Source: DATMER01 sp034667225
Lineage (GTDB): Bacteria > Acidobacteriota > Thermoanaerobaculia > Multivoradales > UBA5704
DNA length: 64,000 bases
Reading direction: 5' to 3'
NCBI GenBank assembly: GCA_034667225.1
Contig: JAXDKG010000040.1
Span: forward strand, 62,001-126,000
Below are positions 46,071 to 55,007 of this stretch, piece after piece (within the stretch, counting starts at the first letter, position 1; the number at the start of each line of letters is the position of its first letter). A program made the position numbers and the translations under genes. Below the pieces are notes generated by a model. That model had not been told where the DNA came from. It saw only the letters and a list, made by a program, of their open reading frames with translations, and did no database searches.

Positions 46071-47963
46071 ATGAGCGAGCCAGTCGCCCACCACGAGGAA
46101 GAGGCCCTCGGCAAGGCGTATGACGCCCGGCTGATGCGGCGCCTTCTAGGCTACTTCCGCCCCTACCGGGGCATGACAGTCGGAGCCCTGGCGCTGATCT
46201 TCTGCTCCTCGGCCCTGCAGCTCCTCGGCCCGCTGGCCATCGCCGTGGCCTTGGACCTCTTCATCCGTCCGGGAGGGGAGCCCCGGCGGCTCTCCAGGGT
46301 GAGCGTCTGGGTTCGGGATGCCCTGCTCGAGTGCGGGATCGATCCGGCCGCCGTGGCTCCGCAGGGGCTGATGGTGATGGCCCTGATCTACCTGGCGATC
46401 GTGGTGCTCATCTTCCTCGTGCTCTGCGCCGAGGGATATGTGATGCAGCTCATGGGGCATTACATCCTGTACGACATGCGGCGGCAGGTCTTCGGACACC
46501 TGCAGCGCCTGCCGATCTCCTACTACGATCGCAACCCGATCGGCCGGCTCGTCACCCGGGTGACCACGGACGTCGATGCCCTGAACGAGCTTTTCTCGGC
46601 CAGCCTTATGGTGATCCTCAGCGACCTTCTGCTGCTCTTCGGCATCGTGGGGGTCCTGTTCTGGCTCGACTGGCGGCTGGCGCTCGTGACCTTCTCGATT
46701 GTGCCCCTGCTGCTGCTGCTCACCTCCTGGTTCAAGGCCGGGGCGCGGGAGAGCTTCCGCGAGGTGCGGGTCACGATCGCCCTCATCAACGCCTTCCTCC
46801 AGGAGCACATCACCGGCATGTCAATCGTCCAGCTCTTCAACCGGGAAAAGCGGGCCTACCGCGAGTTCGAGGAGATCAACGACGCCCACCGGGACGCCAG
46901 CGTCCGCAGCATCTTCTACTACGCGGTCTTCTACCCCGGGGTGGAGTTGGTCACGGCCTTGGGATATGCCCTGATCCTCTGCTACGGCGGCGGCCGGGTG
47001 ATCGAACAGGTGATCTCGATCGGCACGCTGATCGCCTTCGTCCAGTACGCGCAGCGCTGCTACCAGCCGCTGGCCGATCTGTCGGAGAAGTACAATGTCC
47101 TACAGGGAGCCATGGCGTCCTCGGAGCGGATCTTCGGGCTCTTGGACACGCCTGTCACGATCCTCTCGCCGCCGGACGCCTACCGGCCGGATCAGATACG
47201 GGGGGCGATCGAGCTCGACCGTGTCTGGTTCTCCTACAAGGAGGACGAGCCGGTGCTCAAGGGGATCTCCTTCCAGGTGGAGCCCGGGGAGACCTTGGCG
47301 GTGGTGGGTCAGACAGGCGCGGGCAAGAGCACGCTGGCCAACCTCCTGCTCCGCTTCTACGACGTGGACCGCGGCGCGGTCCGGGTGGACGGGGTCGACG
47401 TGCGTGAGTGGGACCTCCCCCGCCTGCGGCGGAGCGTGGCCATGGTGCTCCAGGACGCCTTCCTCTTCTCCGGCACCGTCGGCGCGAACATCGGCCTCGG
47501 GGAGGAGAGCATCGACGAGGAGCGACTCGTCTGGGCGGCGAGAGAGGTCCACGCTCTGCCCTTTATCGAGCGCCTGCCGGGCGGCTTCGAGTCCACGGTG
47601 CGGGAGCGGGGCGCCGGACTCTCGGTTGGCCAGAAGCAGCTCATCGCCCTCGCCCGCGCCTTGGCCTTCGCCCCGAGCATCCTGATCCTGGACGAGGCGA
47701 CCTCCTCGATCGACACGGAGACCGAGCAGCTCATCGAGAAGGCCCTGGACCGCCTGTTGGTCAATCGCACCAGCATCGTGATCGCCCACCGTCTCTCGAC
47801 CATCCAGAAGGCCGACCGCATCGTGGTTATGCACAAGGGCGAGATCCGCGAGATGGGCACCCACCAGGAGCTGCTCGCTCTCCGCGGCATCTACTATCGG
47901 CTGTACCTACTCCAGTACAAGGACCAGGAGCTGGAGCGACAGGAAAGGGCGGCGGCGGGGTAG
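46071..47963 (+). CDS. ABC exporter, fused permease-ATPase (MsbA/LmrA type)
   Basis: 630 aa. The membrane half (about 20-330) has six predicted helices and ISYYDRNPIGRLVTRVTTDVD, the hallmark of type IV exporters. The ATPase half has Walker A GQTGAGKST, signature LSVGQKQ and Walker B ILILDEATSSID, then the switch His in AHRLST. All are intact, so it should work as a homodimer or with an unseen partner. It is transcribed away from the repressor/M56 pair and shares their 142-bp intergenic region, so it could belong to that regulon. No clear Shine-Dalgarno lies before the ATG. Substrate unknown. Confidence 0.9.
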   Translation: MSEPVAHHEEEALGKAYDARLMRRLLGYFRPYRGMTVGALALIFCSSALQLLGPLAIAVALDLFIRPGGEPRRLSRVSVWVRDALLECGIDPAAVAPQGLMVMALIYLAIVVLIFLVLCAEGYVMQLMGHYILYDMRRQVFGHLQRLPISYYDRNPIGRLVTRVTTDVDALNELFSASLMVILSDLLLLFGIVGVLFWLDWRLALVTFSIVPLLLLLTSWFKAGARESFREVRVTIALINAFLQEHITGMSIVQLFNREKRAYREFEEINDAHRDASVRSIFYYAVFYPGVELVTALGYALILCYGGGRVIEQVISIGTLIAFVQYAQRCYQPLADLSEKYNVLQGAMASSERIFGLLDTPVTILSPPDAYRPDQIRGAIELDRVWFSYKEDEPVLKGISFQVEPGETLAVVGQTGAGKSTLANLLLRFYDVDRGAVRVDGVDVREWDLPRLRRSVAMVLQDAFLFSGTVGANIGLGEESIDEERLVWAAREVHALPFIERLPGGFESTVRERGAGLSVGQKQLIALARALAFAPSILILDEATSSIDTETEQLIEKALDRLLVNRTSIVIAHRLSTIQKADRIVVMHKGEIREMGTHQELLALRGIYYRLYLLQYKDQELERQERAAAG

Positions 47964-48586
47964 GCAAGGGTCCCGGTCCATCGCGAAGTAGTAGCGTCCA
48001 CTCCTCGGGGTATCGGGTGATTGCACTGGCTGTCGGAACTTATCCGGAAAGGTTGGAGGATCGCGACCTTTCAAAGCTACCGTATCTCGGACCCCTCCAA
48101 TAAAACCAACAACTTGAGCGCACCGGCGAGAGGCCGTGTACAAACGTTTCGGCTCTCGCCGAGCGGCTCAGGCGGCCTGTATTACGCCAGTCCAGGTACC
48201 ACTGGAGGGGATAGCTGATTCCGCCCGCGTCTCGGAAATCCGGGCTCCCCTGACTGCGCCATAGCCTCACGGAACAGCGCGTCCCGGACGGTGCGGTTCA
48301 CCGTCGCCGGCCTCGTTGCCCGACGGCCGGCTGTGGGGGAGGGTGGCTACGATGAAGGCCCGGGCGAGGAATCCAACGGAAGGCTCCGTCTGTACGTAGT
48401 CGGGGAACAGAGTGGCTTGGAGAACCTCGCGCACCGCCCTGGGTTGTTGAGGCCCTCGCTCAGCAGGCAGGCTCATGCCGACCTCCGGCGGGGTAGCTCG
48501 TCCGGTGCAAGCCATTGAAAACAGGGCAATCGGAGGCTTGTCACGGCAACCTCTCCATGCTTGTTGATGAATGAGGTTCAGGGGTC
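47964..48586. other. Gene-free stretch upstream of tRNA fragment
   Basis: About 620 bp with no ORF that looks like a protein. Short open frames here have no start signals, no family resemblance and irregular composition. No complete tRNA, terminator or insertion sequence could be recognised. The heptamer CGTCCCG occurs twice, at about 48280 and in the tRNA 3' end at 48604, which may be chance. Confidence 0.5.
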
Positions 48587-48614
48587 CCGAGTTCGAATCT
48601 CGGCGTCCCGACCA
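48587..48614 (+). tRNA. 3' end of a tRNA gene (fragment)
   Basis: CCGAG-TTCGAAT-CTCGG forms a perfect T arm, followed by exactly seven bases (CGTCCCG), A and CCA, the correct 3' half of a tRNA acceptor. The matching 5' acceptor CGGGACG is absent from the preceding several hundred bases, and no D or anticodon arm could be fitted. It is probably a remnant or an attachment-site copy and not a working tRNA. Amino-acid identity cannot be told. Confidence 0.55.
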
Positions 48615-48801
48615 ATTTCCTCCCCGCAAATAGCTGATAAATAATAATTTAGCCGACGCAAGCTTCCTTCGCGCAAGGGCCAACATAGGCCTTTAAGAGG
48701 GGGATCGTACAAAACTCGCACAAACAGGCACTCGCGGCGCCGGGTAGACCTGTCCCGGTCTCGTCCTTGTCAGGCGCATCCAGGTGAGATAGAACGGACC
48801 G

Positions 48802-49863
48802 ATGAGCGATCCCGTGCGTCTCACCCAGTTCGCCAAGCGGGCCGGCTGTGCAGCAAAGCAGCCGCCAGGCTACCTGCTTCCCCTTCTCCAGACCCTGCCG
48901 CCCATCGTGGACCCCAACGTGCTGGTCGGCACGTCCACGGCCGACGACGCGGCGGTTTACAAGCTCAGCGACGAGCTGGCGCTGGTCCTCACGACCGACT
49001 TCTTCACGCCGATTGTCGACAGCCCCTACGACTTCGGGGCAGTGGCCGCGGCGAACGCCCTGAGCGACGTCTACGCCATGGGAGGCAAGCCGCTCGCGGC
49101 GCTCAGCATCGTCGGCTTCCCCGATGCCTTGCTGCCGCCGGAGGTCCTCGTGGAGATCCTGCGCGGCGCTGCCGACAAGGCGGCGGAAGCGGGTATCGCG
49201 ATCGTCGGCGGCCATACCATCAAGTCGGAGGAGCCGATTTTCGGGCTCGCCGTGACCGGCACGGTCGCGCCGGACCGGGTGCTCTCCAACGACGGCGCCC
49301 GCCCCGGAGACCTGCTGGTCCTGACCAAGCCGCTGGGACTGGGGATCATCACCACGGCCGCCAAGAACGGCGAAGACCGGCTCGGGGCGATCTCGGAGGC
49401 CATCCGGATCATGACCACGCTCAACCGCGCTGGCGCGGAGGCGATCACCCGCATCGGAGCGCACGCGCTGACCGACGTCACCGGCTTTGGATTGCTGGGG
49501 CATCTGCGCAACATGGTGGTGGCGAGCAAGGTCTGCGCGCGCGTCGATTTCGACCGCGTGCCCGCCCTGTCGGCCGCCTGGGAATACCTTCAGGCTGGCA
49601 TCGCGCCGGGCGGTACCCACGCCAACCACCGCTTCCTGGCCGACTGGGTCGACTACGAGGACGGAGTCGGCAGGGAAGAGCAGCTCCTCCTGTGCGACGC
49701 ACAGACCTCGGGAGGGCTGCTCGCCGCGATGGCTCCCGAGCAGGCGGACGCCCTGCTCGAAGCCCTGAAGGCAGCCGGGATGACCGATGCCGCCGTGATC
49801 GGTTCGATCGAGGCCTCTCCGCCAGGTAGGATCGCGGTCTTCCGAGGCAAGATCTCCGGCTGA
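48802..49863 (+). CDS. selD: Selenide, water dikinase (selenophosphate synthetase)
   Basis: 353 aa, the family's normal length. It makes selenophosphate from selenide and ATP for selenocysteine or 2-selenouridine. The N-terminal catalytic loop reads AGCAAKQ with Cys16 (codon TGT) at the site that is Cys or Sec in SelD; Lys19 follows. DDAAVY, DFFTPIVD, ANALSDVYAMGG, GGHT and TSGGLL are all family motifs, so the enzyme looks intact. No selA, selB, selC or selU gene lies in the window. The neighbouring MFS gene is in the same direction, 55 bp downstream. Confidence 0.95.
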   Translation: MSDPVRLTQFAKRAGCAAKQPPGYLLPLLQTLPPIVDPNVLVGTSTADDAAVYKLSDELALVLTTDFFTPIVDSPYDFGAVAAANALSDVYAMGGKPLAALSIVGFPDALLPPEVLVEILRGAADKAAEAGIAIVGGHTIKSEEPIFGLAVTGTVAPDRVLSNDGARPGDLLVLTKPLGLGIITTAAKNGEDRLGAISEAIRIMTTLNRAGAEAITRIGAHALTDVTGFGLLGHLRNMVVASKVCARVDFDRVPALSAAWEYLQAGIAPGGTHANHRFLADWVDYEDGVGREEQLLLCDAQTSGGLLAAMAPEQADALLEALKAAGMTDAAVIGSIEASPPGRIAVFRGKISG

Positions 49864-49918
49864 TGGCCCTGGTGGTCAGGCAAGGGGGGCAGGACCGGGA
49901 CTGAACCCGGGTACGGAT

Positions 49919-51145
49919 ATGCTCCACTCCATGCGCGCCGGCTGGATCAACGTGTTCGTGGCGGCTGTCATCATGCTGGCGACGCTGCCTGGACGGACGC
50001 AGGGGCTTGGGCTCATCACCGAGCCGATGCTGCTCGACCTGCACCTCGATCGTGTCAGCTACGCCAATATCAATCTGTGGGCGACGCTGATCGGCGCGAT
50101 TGTCTGCCTGCCGATCGGGCGGCTGTTCGACCGCGCCGGGCTGCGCAGCGCAACGTTTGTGCTGACCCTCGCGCTCGGCGGGGTAGTCTGGACCATGAGC
50201 CGCCTCGCCGGCGATATCGGTGGCACCGTCGTCCTGTTCCTGCTGCTGCTTGCGACCCGCGCGCTCGGACAGAGCGCTCTATCCGTTGCCAGCATCACGG
50301 CCGTCGGCAAGTCGTTCGGCCGTCGCGTCGGCGTCGCGATGGGCGTCTATTCGGTACTGCTCAGCGTGTTCTTCGCGGCGGCGTTCGTCGGCGTCGGCAA
50401 CGCGGTCCGTATCAACGGCTGGCGGAGCGCTTGGGGTTTCGTCGCCTACGCGCTGTTGCTCTTCGCCGCGCCGATCGTGCTGCTGCTCCGCGAGGGGCCG
50501 GCGGCACAGACAGCCGACGCCGACGAACAAGACGGCAGCTCCGGTCTGTCGCTGACGGCGGCGCTCTGCACGCCGGCGTTCTGGGTATTCGGCGGCGGGA
50601 CGTCGCTCTTCGGCCTCGTCTCGTCAGGCCTGGGACTGTTCAACCAGGCGATTCTCGCGGAACGAGGCTTCGACCAGCCCACCTACATCAAGTTCCTCGC
50701 GGTGACGTCGATCATCGCGCTGGCGGGCCAGGGACTGTGCGGCTGGCTGACGCTGCGATGGTCGATGCGGCAACTGCTGGGCCTCGCGCTGTTCCTCTAC
50801 GCCGCGGCACTGGCGGCGCTGCCGCTCCTGAAGACCCTGCCGCAACTGTGGATTTTCGCCGCCCTGATGGGACTCTCGGGAGGGATGATCACCGTCCTGT
50901 TCTTCGCGGTCTGGCGGCAGGCGTTCGGCACCGCGCACCTCGGCCGGATTCAAGGCGCCGCTCAGATGCTGACCGTCCTGGCATCTGCGATCGGACCGCT
51001 GGTTTTCGCGCAGTGCCAGGCGATGGCCGGTTCGTACACGCCGGCTCTCTGGACCCTGACGCCGTGCGTGTTTCTCCTGGGCCTGGCGGCGTTTCGCGTG
51101 CCGATGCCCCGTCCGCTCTCGCTTCCCGCATCTTCACCCGTTTGA
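49919..51145 (+). CDS. Major facilitator superfamily transporter
   Basis: 408 aa with about 12 hydrophobic segments in two bundles, split by a polar loop near 195-210 (TADADEQDG). The loop after helix 2 has GRLFDRAGLRS, the MFS motif A equivalent. No closer family or substrate can be assigned; nothing ties it to SelD beyond proximity. A second ATG at 49931 could also be the start; neither has a strong Shine-Dalgarno. It converges on the TonB receptor gene with 35 bp between stops, a stretch that holds the palindrome CCGCCATGGCGG. Confidence 0.85.
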   Translation: MLHSMRAGWINVFVAAVIMLATLPGRTQGLGLITEPMLLDLHLDRVSYANINLWATLIGAIVCLPIGRLFDRAGLRSATFVLTLALGGVVWTMSRLAGDIGGTVVLFLLLLATRALGQSALSVASITAVGKSFGRRVGVAMGVYSVLLSVFFAAAFVGVGNAVRINGWRSAWGFVAYALLLFAAPIVLLLREGPAAQTADADEQDGSSGLSLTAALCTPAFWVFGGGTSLFGLVSSGLGLFNQAILAERGFDQPTYIKFLAVTSIIALAGQGLCGWLTLRWSMRQLLGLALFLYAAALAALPLLKTLPQLWIFAALMGLSGGMITVLFFAVWRQAFGTAHLGRIQGAAQMLTVLASAIGPLVFAQCQAMAGSYTPALWTLTPCVFLLGLAAFRVPMPRPLSLPASSPV

Positions 51146-51180
51146 AGAAGCCGCCATGGCGGATCCTTCCATAGCCTGCG

Positions 51181-53289
51181 TCAGTGCCTCCACTCGATGA
51201 CCAGCCGGGCCGATCGCGGCTCGGCCGGGTGGAAGTGGATGTCCTGCACCGGCTCGGTCTCGCCGGGCAGCCTCGATTCATAGATGTAGTCGATGTCGCT
51301 CACGCGCTCGTTCAGCAGGTTGAAACCCTCGACCGCGAGCCGCAGGCCGTTGCCGAGGTCATAACCCAGAGTGCCGTTGACCAGCGTCGAGGAACCCGAC
51401 TCGACGCTGCCGTCCTCGATCAGGGGGCGCGGGCCGAAGTAGCGAAGCCGCAGGCTGCCGGAGACTTTCCAGGGACCCTCGACCGAGATGCCGGCCGCCA
51501 CGGCCCTCCCGATCGCGCCCGGGATCCGGTCCCCGGCGGGGTCCTCGTCGCGGAAGCGGGCCCGCGACAGGGCCGCATCGGCATCGATCGAAAGCCAGGA
51601 GCGCGGACGCCAGAAGCTCTGGACCTCGATCCCGGTGCGGCGGCTCGGGCGGCTCGCCTCGGTGCCGCCGGCGTCGCCGATGAAGATCAGCTCGGAGTCC
51701 AACTCCAGGCCGAACGCCGTGACCGCGGCCTGAAGGCCGGGCACGATCTCCGTCCGTATCCCGAAGTCGGCGCTCTGCGCGCGCACCAGAGGATCGACCC
51801 TCCCGACCGGCTCGCCCGTCCGCGGGTCCACCCGGATGGTGGCGCCGCGCGCGTCGTTGCTGTGGAAGCCGTTGCCGGCGTTCAGGTAAAGCTCCGTCTT
51901 CTTCCACGGACCGAGGATGAGTGAAAGCTTCGGGCTGAAGAGGAGGCTGTCTTCGGTCCCCGAGTTCTCCGGCAGGCTGCTCTCCACCTCGGCGCGGTAG
52001 TAGTCGGCGCGAAGACCCGTGACGGTGCGCAGCCAAGGATTCCAGCGCACCCGCGCCTGCGCGTAGGGGCCGGCGCCGAGCTGGCGCACGTCGTCCTGCC
52101 GCGTCGTGGACAGCCGCTCGCGCTCGTGGGTGTGGAAGAGGCCGTTCGAGATGTCGTCCCAGCGTGCCTGCAGGCCCGCCGCGAGCTCGACCGCCCGCTC
52201 CCGCCAGCGCAGCGCCCACTGGCGCTCCACCTCGAAGCCTGCCACGAAGCGGTCGTCCGCCTGCTCGAACTGATCGCCGTTGATTGGATCGTCCAGGAAG
52301 TAGGTGAAGTTCGAGAAGAGCGAGAGGTTGTAGTCGACCGCATAGCCCATGACCCGGGTGAGCGAACGCTCGTCGCCGCGCCGCAGCTCCGCCGACAGGC
52401 TGTAGCGGTGTGAGCTCCCGCGATCCGAAGGGTCGATCACGCCAAAGCGGGAGATCAGGCCCTGCTCGACTGCCCGGCGCGGGATCTGGTCGGCCGAGTT
52501 CCAGTCCCCGTCGTAGCCCATGGCGGTAACGGTGAACCCGCGCGCCGTGTCGCCGCGGTGATAGCGCAGGAGGCCGTTCACCTTGCGGTAGTCCTCGGGG
52601 CGGTCCCACGGGCCGTCGTTCCGCAGCCCTTCGAGGGCGCCGAGGAGCTGGCCGCCGCCGGCTTCGATCGAATCGGCGACGAGCAGCCGCCCGTATCCAT
52701 GACTGCCGCCGGTAGCCTGGACGATGCCCTGGGGCAGCGAGGTCGCATACTCCATGTTGGCGGCGCCGGCCGCGGAGAAATCCCCCTCGTCGGCGTAGTA
52801 CGACCCTTTCTTGTAGCGGACCCTTTCGACGATCTCCGGGATCAGGAAGTTGACGTCGCTGTAACCCTGGCCATGACCATGGCTCGGCATGTTGACCGGG
52901 ATGCCGTCGACCGTGATGCGGAAGTCGGTGCCGTGGTCGAGGTTGAAGCCGCGGAGGAAGTACTGGTTCGCCTTGCCGCTGCCACTGTGTTGGGTGACGA
53001 TCACGCCTGGGACGGTCTCCAGCAACTCGCCGGGACGTAGGATGGGACGCCGCTCCAGGTCGGCGCTGCCCGTGACACCTTCGCTGGCCGAGTCCGCGAT
53101 CTCCAGCATGTCGGAATCGCGGCCGGTCACCTGGATCTCTTCGTAGACTTGGAGCGTCTCGTCCTGCTTCTGTTCCTGGTCTTGCGCTTGCTCCGCTTCC
53201 TGCGCGGCGGCGGCCGAGCCGCAGAGCAGCGCCACCACCATCGCCAGGGGCAACAAGGCTGCGCGCCCCTTCAACCACCCTACAGACAT
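51181..53289 (-). CDS. TonB-dependent outer-membrane receptor
   Basis: 702 aa. Signal peptide (LLPLAMVVALLCGSAAAAQ), then a short TonB-box-like stretch (YEEIQVTG) and a plug domain (RPGELLETVPGVIVTQHSG, NQYFLRGFNLDHGTD, VDGIPVNMPSH, about 65-190) and a 22-strand-type barrel ending in aromatic-poor LVIEWRH. It would import a bulky ligand using TonB energy. Its ligand is unknown; no siderophore gene adjoins it. The ATG at 53289 has AGGAGG 6 nt upstream and is preferred to ATGs at 53310/53307, which lack one. Confidence 0.92.
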   Translation of the reverse strand: MSVGWLKGRAALLPLAMVVALLCGSAAAAQEAEQAQDQEQKQDETLQVYEEIQVTGRDSDMLEIADSASEGVTGSADLERRPILRPGELLETVPGVIVTQHSGSGKANQYFLRGFNLDHGTDFRITVDGIPVNMPSHGHGQGYSDVNFLIPEIVERVRYKKGSYYADEGDFSAAGAANMEYATSLPQGIVQATGGSHGYGRLLVADSIEAGGGQLLGALEGLRNDGPWDRPEDYRKVNGLLRYHRGDTARGFTVTAMGYDGDWNSADQIPRRAVEQGLISRFGVIDPSDRGSSHRYSLSAELRRGDERSLTRVMGYAVDYNLSLFSNFTYFLDDPINGDQFEQADDRFVAGFEVERQWALRWRERAVELAAGLQARWDDISNGLFHTHERERLSTTRQDDVRQLGAGPYAQARVRWNPWLRTVTGLRADYYRAEVESSLPENSGTEDSLLFSPKLSLILGPWKKTELYLNAGNGFHSNDARGATIRVDPRTGEPVGRVDPLVRAQSADFGIRTEIVPGLQAAVTAFGLELDSELIFIGDAGGTEASRPSRRTGIEVQSFWRPRSWLSIDADAALSRARFRDEDPAGDRIPGAIGRAVAAGISVEGPWKVSGSLRLRYFGPRPLIEDGSVESGSSTLVNGTLGYDLGNGLRLAVEGFNLLNERVSDIDYIYESRLPGETEPVQDIHFHPAEPRSARLVIEWRH

Positions 53290-53377
53290 CCTCTTCCTCC
53301 TCGTCATCACGTTGTATACGCAGGAATCGACATAGCGGATCAGGCGTGGCTCAGTGTCCGGAATGTGAAGGCAGCCA

Positions 53378-53399
53378 GACCTCGCCCTGGGGCGAGGTC
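53378..53399 (-). terminator. Strong hairpin after the peroxiredoxin gene
   Basis: GACCTCGCCC-TG-GGGCGAGGTC, a perfect 10-bp inverted repeat 28 bp past the peroxiredoxin stop and upstream of the TonB receptor gene. It lacks a following T run, so intrinsic termination is plausible but unproved. Confidence 0.4.
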
Positions 53400-53427
53400 C
53401 GGCGCATCTGAGGCGAGGGAGCGTTTT

Positions 53428-53976
53428 TCAGGGCTTCTGCAGCTTGCTCAGAGCGCCGAGCACTTCGTCGCTATGGCCGCTTGGCTTAACGCCGACGAAT
53501 ACCTGGGCGATGTTTCCCTCGGGATTGATGAGGAAGGTGTTCCGTGCCGAGAGCTTGGCACCGTTGTACTCCATGACCGAGCCGTACTGCGTCGAAACCT
53601 TGGCATCGGGATCCGAGAGAAGCTTGAAGCTCAACCCCTCCTTGGTGCAAAAGCTTTTGTGAGACTCGGCTGTATCGACGCTGACGCCGAGAATGACTGC
53701 GCCAGCCTGTTCGTACTTCGCCAGATCCCGCTGAAAGTTCTGCGCCTCGAGCGTGCAGCCGCTGGTGAAATCCTTCGGATAGAAATAGAGGACCACCCAC
53801 TTGCAGCGGTAGTCTTTCAGGCTGGCGGACTGGCTCTCATTCGTCTGGAGGCTGAAGTCCGGAGCGGGCTGGCCGGCTTCCGGAACCTTGGTCGGTACAT
53901 CCGCCTGCGCCGCCGGGGTCATCGAAGCTGTCAGAACGAGAAGCATGGGAAGCAGAAAGCGTCGAGCTAAGGGCAT
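53428..53976 (-). CDS. Exported peroxiredoxin (AhpC/TSA, BCP-like)
   Basis: 182 aa. A signal peptide (LARRFLLPMLLVLTASMTPAAQA) places it in the periplasm, unlike usual cytoplasmic BCP. The catalytic motif FTSGCTLEAQNF holds the peroxidatic Cys with Thr three residues before it; a second Cys lies in HKSFCTKEG and may be resolving. RNTFLINPEGNI is conserved in the family. It reduces peroxides using thiols. The ATG at 53976 has GGAG 8 nt upstream; the longer frame to 54027 would spoil the signal peptide. Confidence 0.9.
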   Translation of the reverse strand: MPLARRFLLPMLLVLTASMTPAAQADVPTKVPEAGQPAPDFSLQTNESQSASLKDYRCKWVVLYFYPKDFTSGCTLEAQNFQRDLAKYEQAGAVILGVSVDTAESHKSFCTKEGLSFKLLSDPDAKVSTQYGSVMEYNGAKLSARNTFLINPEGNIAQVFVGVKPSGHSDEVLGALSKLQKP

Positions 53977-54130
53977 CGTTTGTCTCCAAAGGCAGTCGCT
54001 GTTTACCAGTAGCTGCGTGGTCCTCATAAGGCATTTTTGTGCGTTTGTGCGGGGAGGTCAAATCGGGACCCCGCCAGGACGGGCTAGCCTCGGGGACGTT
54101 GCAGTCGAGATGCGGGCAGTTTGGAGCGAC

Positions 54131-54571
54131 AAGAGAACAGTTTGAGAGCCCAAGAGAACTGTCCTGAAGGGCAAGAGAACTGTCCTCATGCCCGAAAGAA
54201 CTGTCCTCATGGGCAAGCGAACTGTCCTCAAGGGCAAAAGAACTGTTCTCATGGGCAAAAGAACTGTCCACATCGGCCTGAGAACTGTTCTCTCGCCCTT
54301 TCAAACCGTCCTCATCGCTCTCCAAACCGTTCTCATTGCCTCTAAAACTGTCCGCTCCGTGCTCAGAGCTCTCCGTTCCCTGTCTGGAACTGTCCGCAAG
54401 CGCTCCGGGACCGTTCGTTTGCGCCTCGGAGCCGTCTCCAGCCCCTGCGGAACCGTTCCGTTCGCACGGCAAGCTGTGCGGAGCGCAGTTCAAACTGTCC
54501 GCATCGCGGTCCGGCCAGTTCACTTGGCGTTCCGAGCCAGCCGCCTCGCCACCCGGGCTGTCCGCAAGCCC
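54131..54571. repeat. Array of 21 degenerate 21-bp repeats
   Basis: Units follow a consensus close to AAGAGAACTGTCCTCATGGGC and run 21 x 21 bp with no insertion or deletion; units near the left are closely alike and those to the right drift. A weaker unit may precede at 54110. Because the period is a multiple of three and stops are rare, several frames on both strands stay open, but none has a start signal or a convincing protein. It lies between the peroxiredoxin promoter side and the metal-efflux operon. Function unknown. Confidence 0.85.
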
Positions 54572-54647
54572 CGCATGGGCGACGGCAGGGCCAGGGCGGC
54601 CTGGAGGAAAGACGCGCAATGAGAGCTTTCGTATAAAGTACTTCCCG

Positions 54648-54932
54648 ATGGTGCGCCGTCCTGCTCTCCGCTTCGCCGCTCTGCTCGTTGCCTTGGCGTT
54701 CCTGCTGCCCCTGGCAGCGGTTGCGCAGTCCTGTGGAGATTGCCTCTGGGGAGCAGGCTGCCCGCCGTCCTGCTGTCCCTGCTGCGTCCACAGTCCGTCC
54801 GCCCTGACCGCTTCGGCCTGGGGTGTCCTGCATCACGTGCCGGTCGAGATGGCGTCGCACCCGCAGCAGTGTCCGTATCCCTCCTCCCCTCCGGGCGATA
54901 TCTTCCACGTCCCGAAGTTCGCACTCCTCTAG
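54648..54932 (+). CDS. Small exported Cys-rich protein
   Basis: 94 aa. The signal peptide (RFAALLVALAFLLPLAAVAQ) is followed by a Cys-rich patch, SCGDCLWGAGCPPSCCPCC, with seven Cys, and later by His residues. It ends 75 bp before the efflux channel gene in the same direction. Position and composition suggest a periplasmic metal-binding helper for the pump, by inference only; I know no named family for it. The ATG lacks a strong ribosome site. Longer readings to the left run into the 21-bp repeats and are rejected. Confidence 0.6.
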   Translation: MVRRPALRFAALLVALAFLLPLAAVAQSCGDCLWGAGCPPSCCPCCVHSPSALTASAWGVLHHVPVEMASHPQQCPYPSSPPGDIFHVPKFALL

Positions 54933-55007
54933 CTCCGGATTCGCCGCTGCATCTCGTCCCGTGCCTTGACAGGCACGTGGGCTGATCCTGTCCGCGAGAG
55001 GTGAACG

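Noticed and set aside
48267..48686. 139-codon - strand frame across the tRNA fragment
   Set aside because: It translates a tRNA T arm backwards (SGRRDSNSG, a familiar artefact) and lacks start signals.
49895..49910. Terminator hairpin CCGGG-ACTGAA-CCCGG after selD
   Set aside because: Only 5 bp of stem and no T run; too weak to call.
51151..51162. Palindrome CCGCCATGGCGG between convergent genes as terminator or operator
   Set aside because: Short, no T run and no repeat of the site elsewhere that I could see.
54131..54571. CRISPR array
   Set aside because: Units are contiguous without unique spacers and no cas gene is near.
53837..54622. Open frames on both strands through the 21-bp array
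   Set aside because: A 21-bp period keeps frames open automatically; no start signals, one frame overlaps the peroxiredoxin gene, and translations are heptapeptide repeats only.
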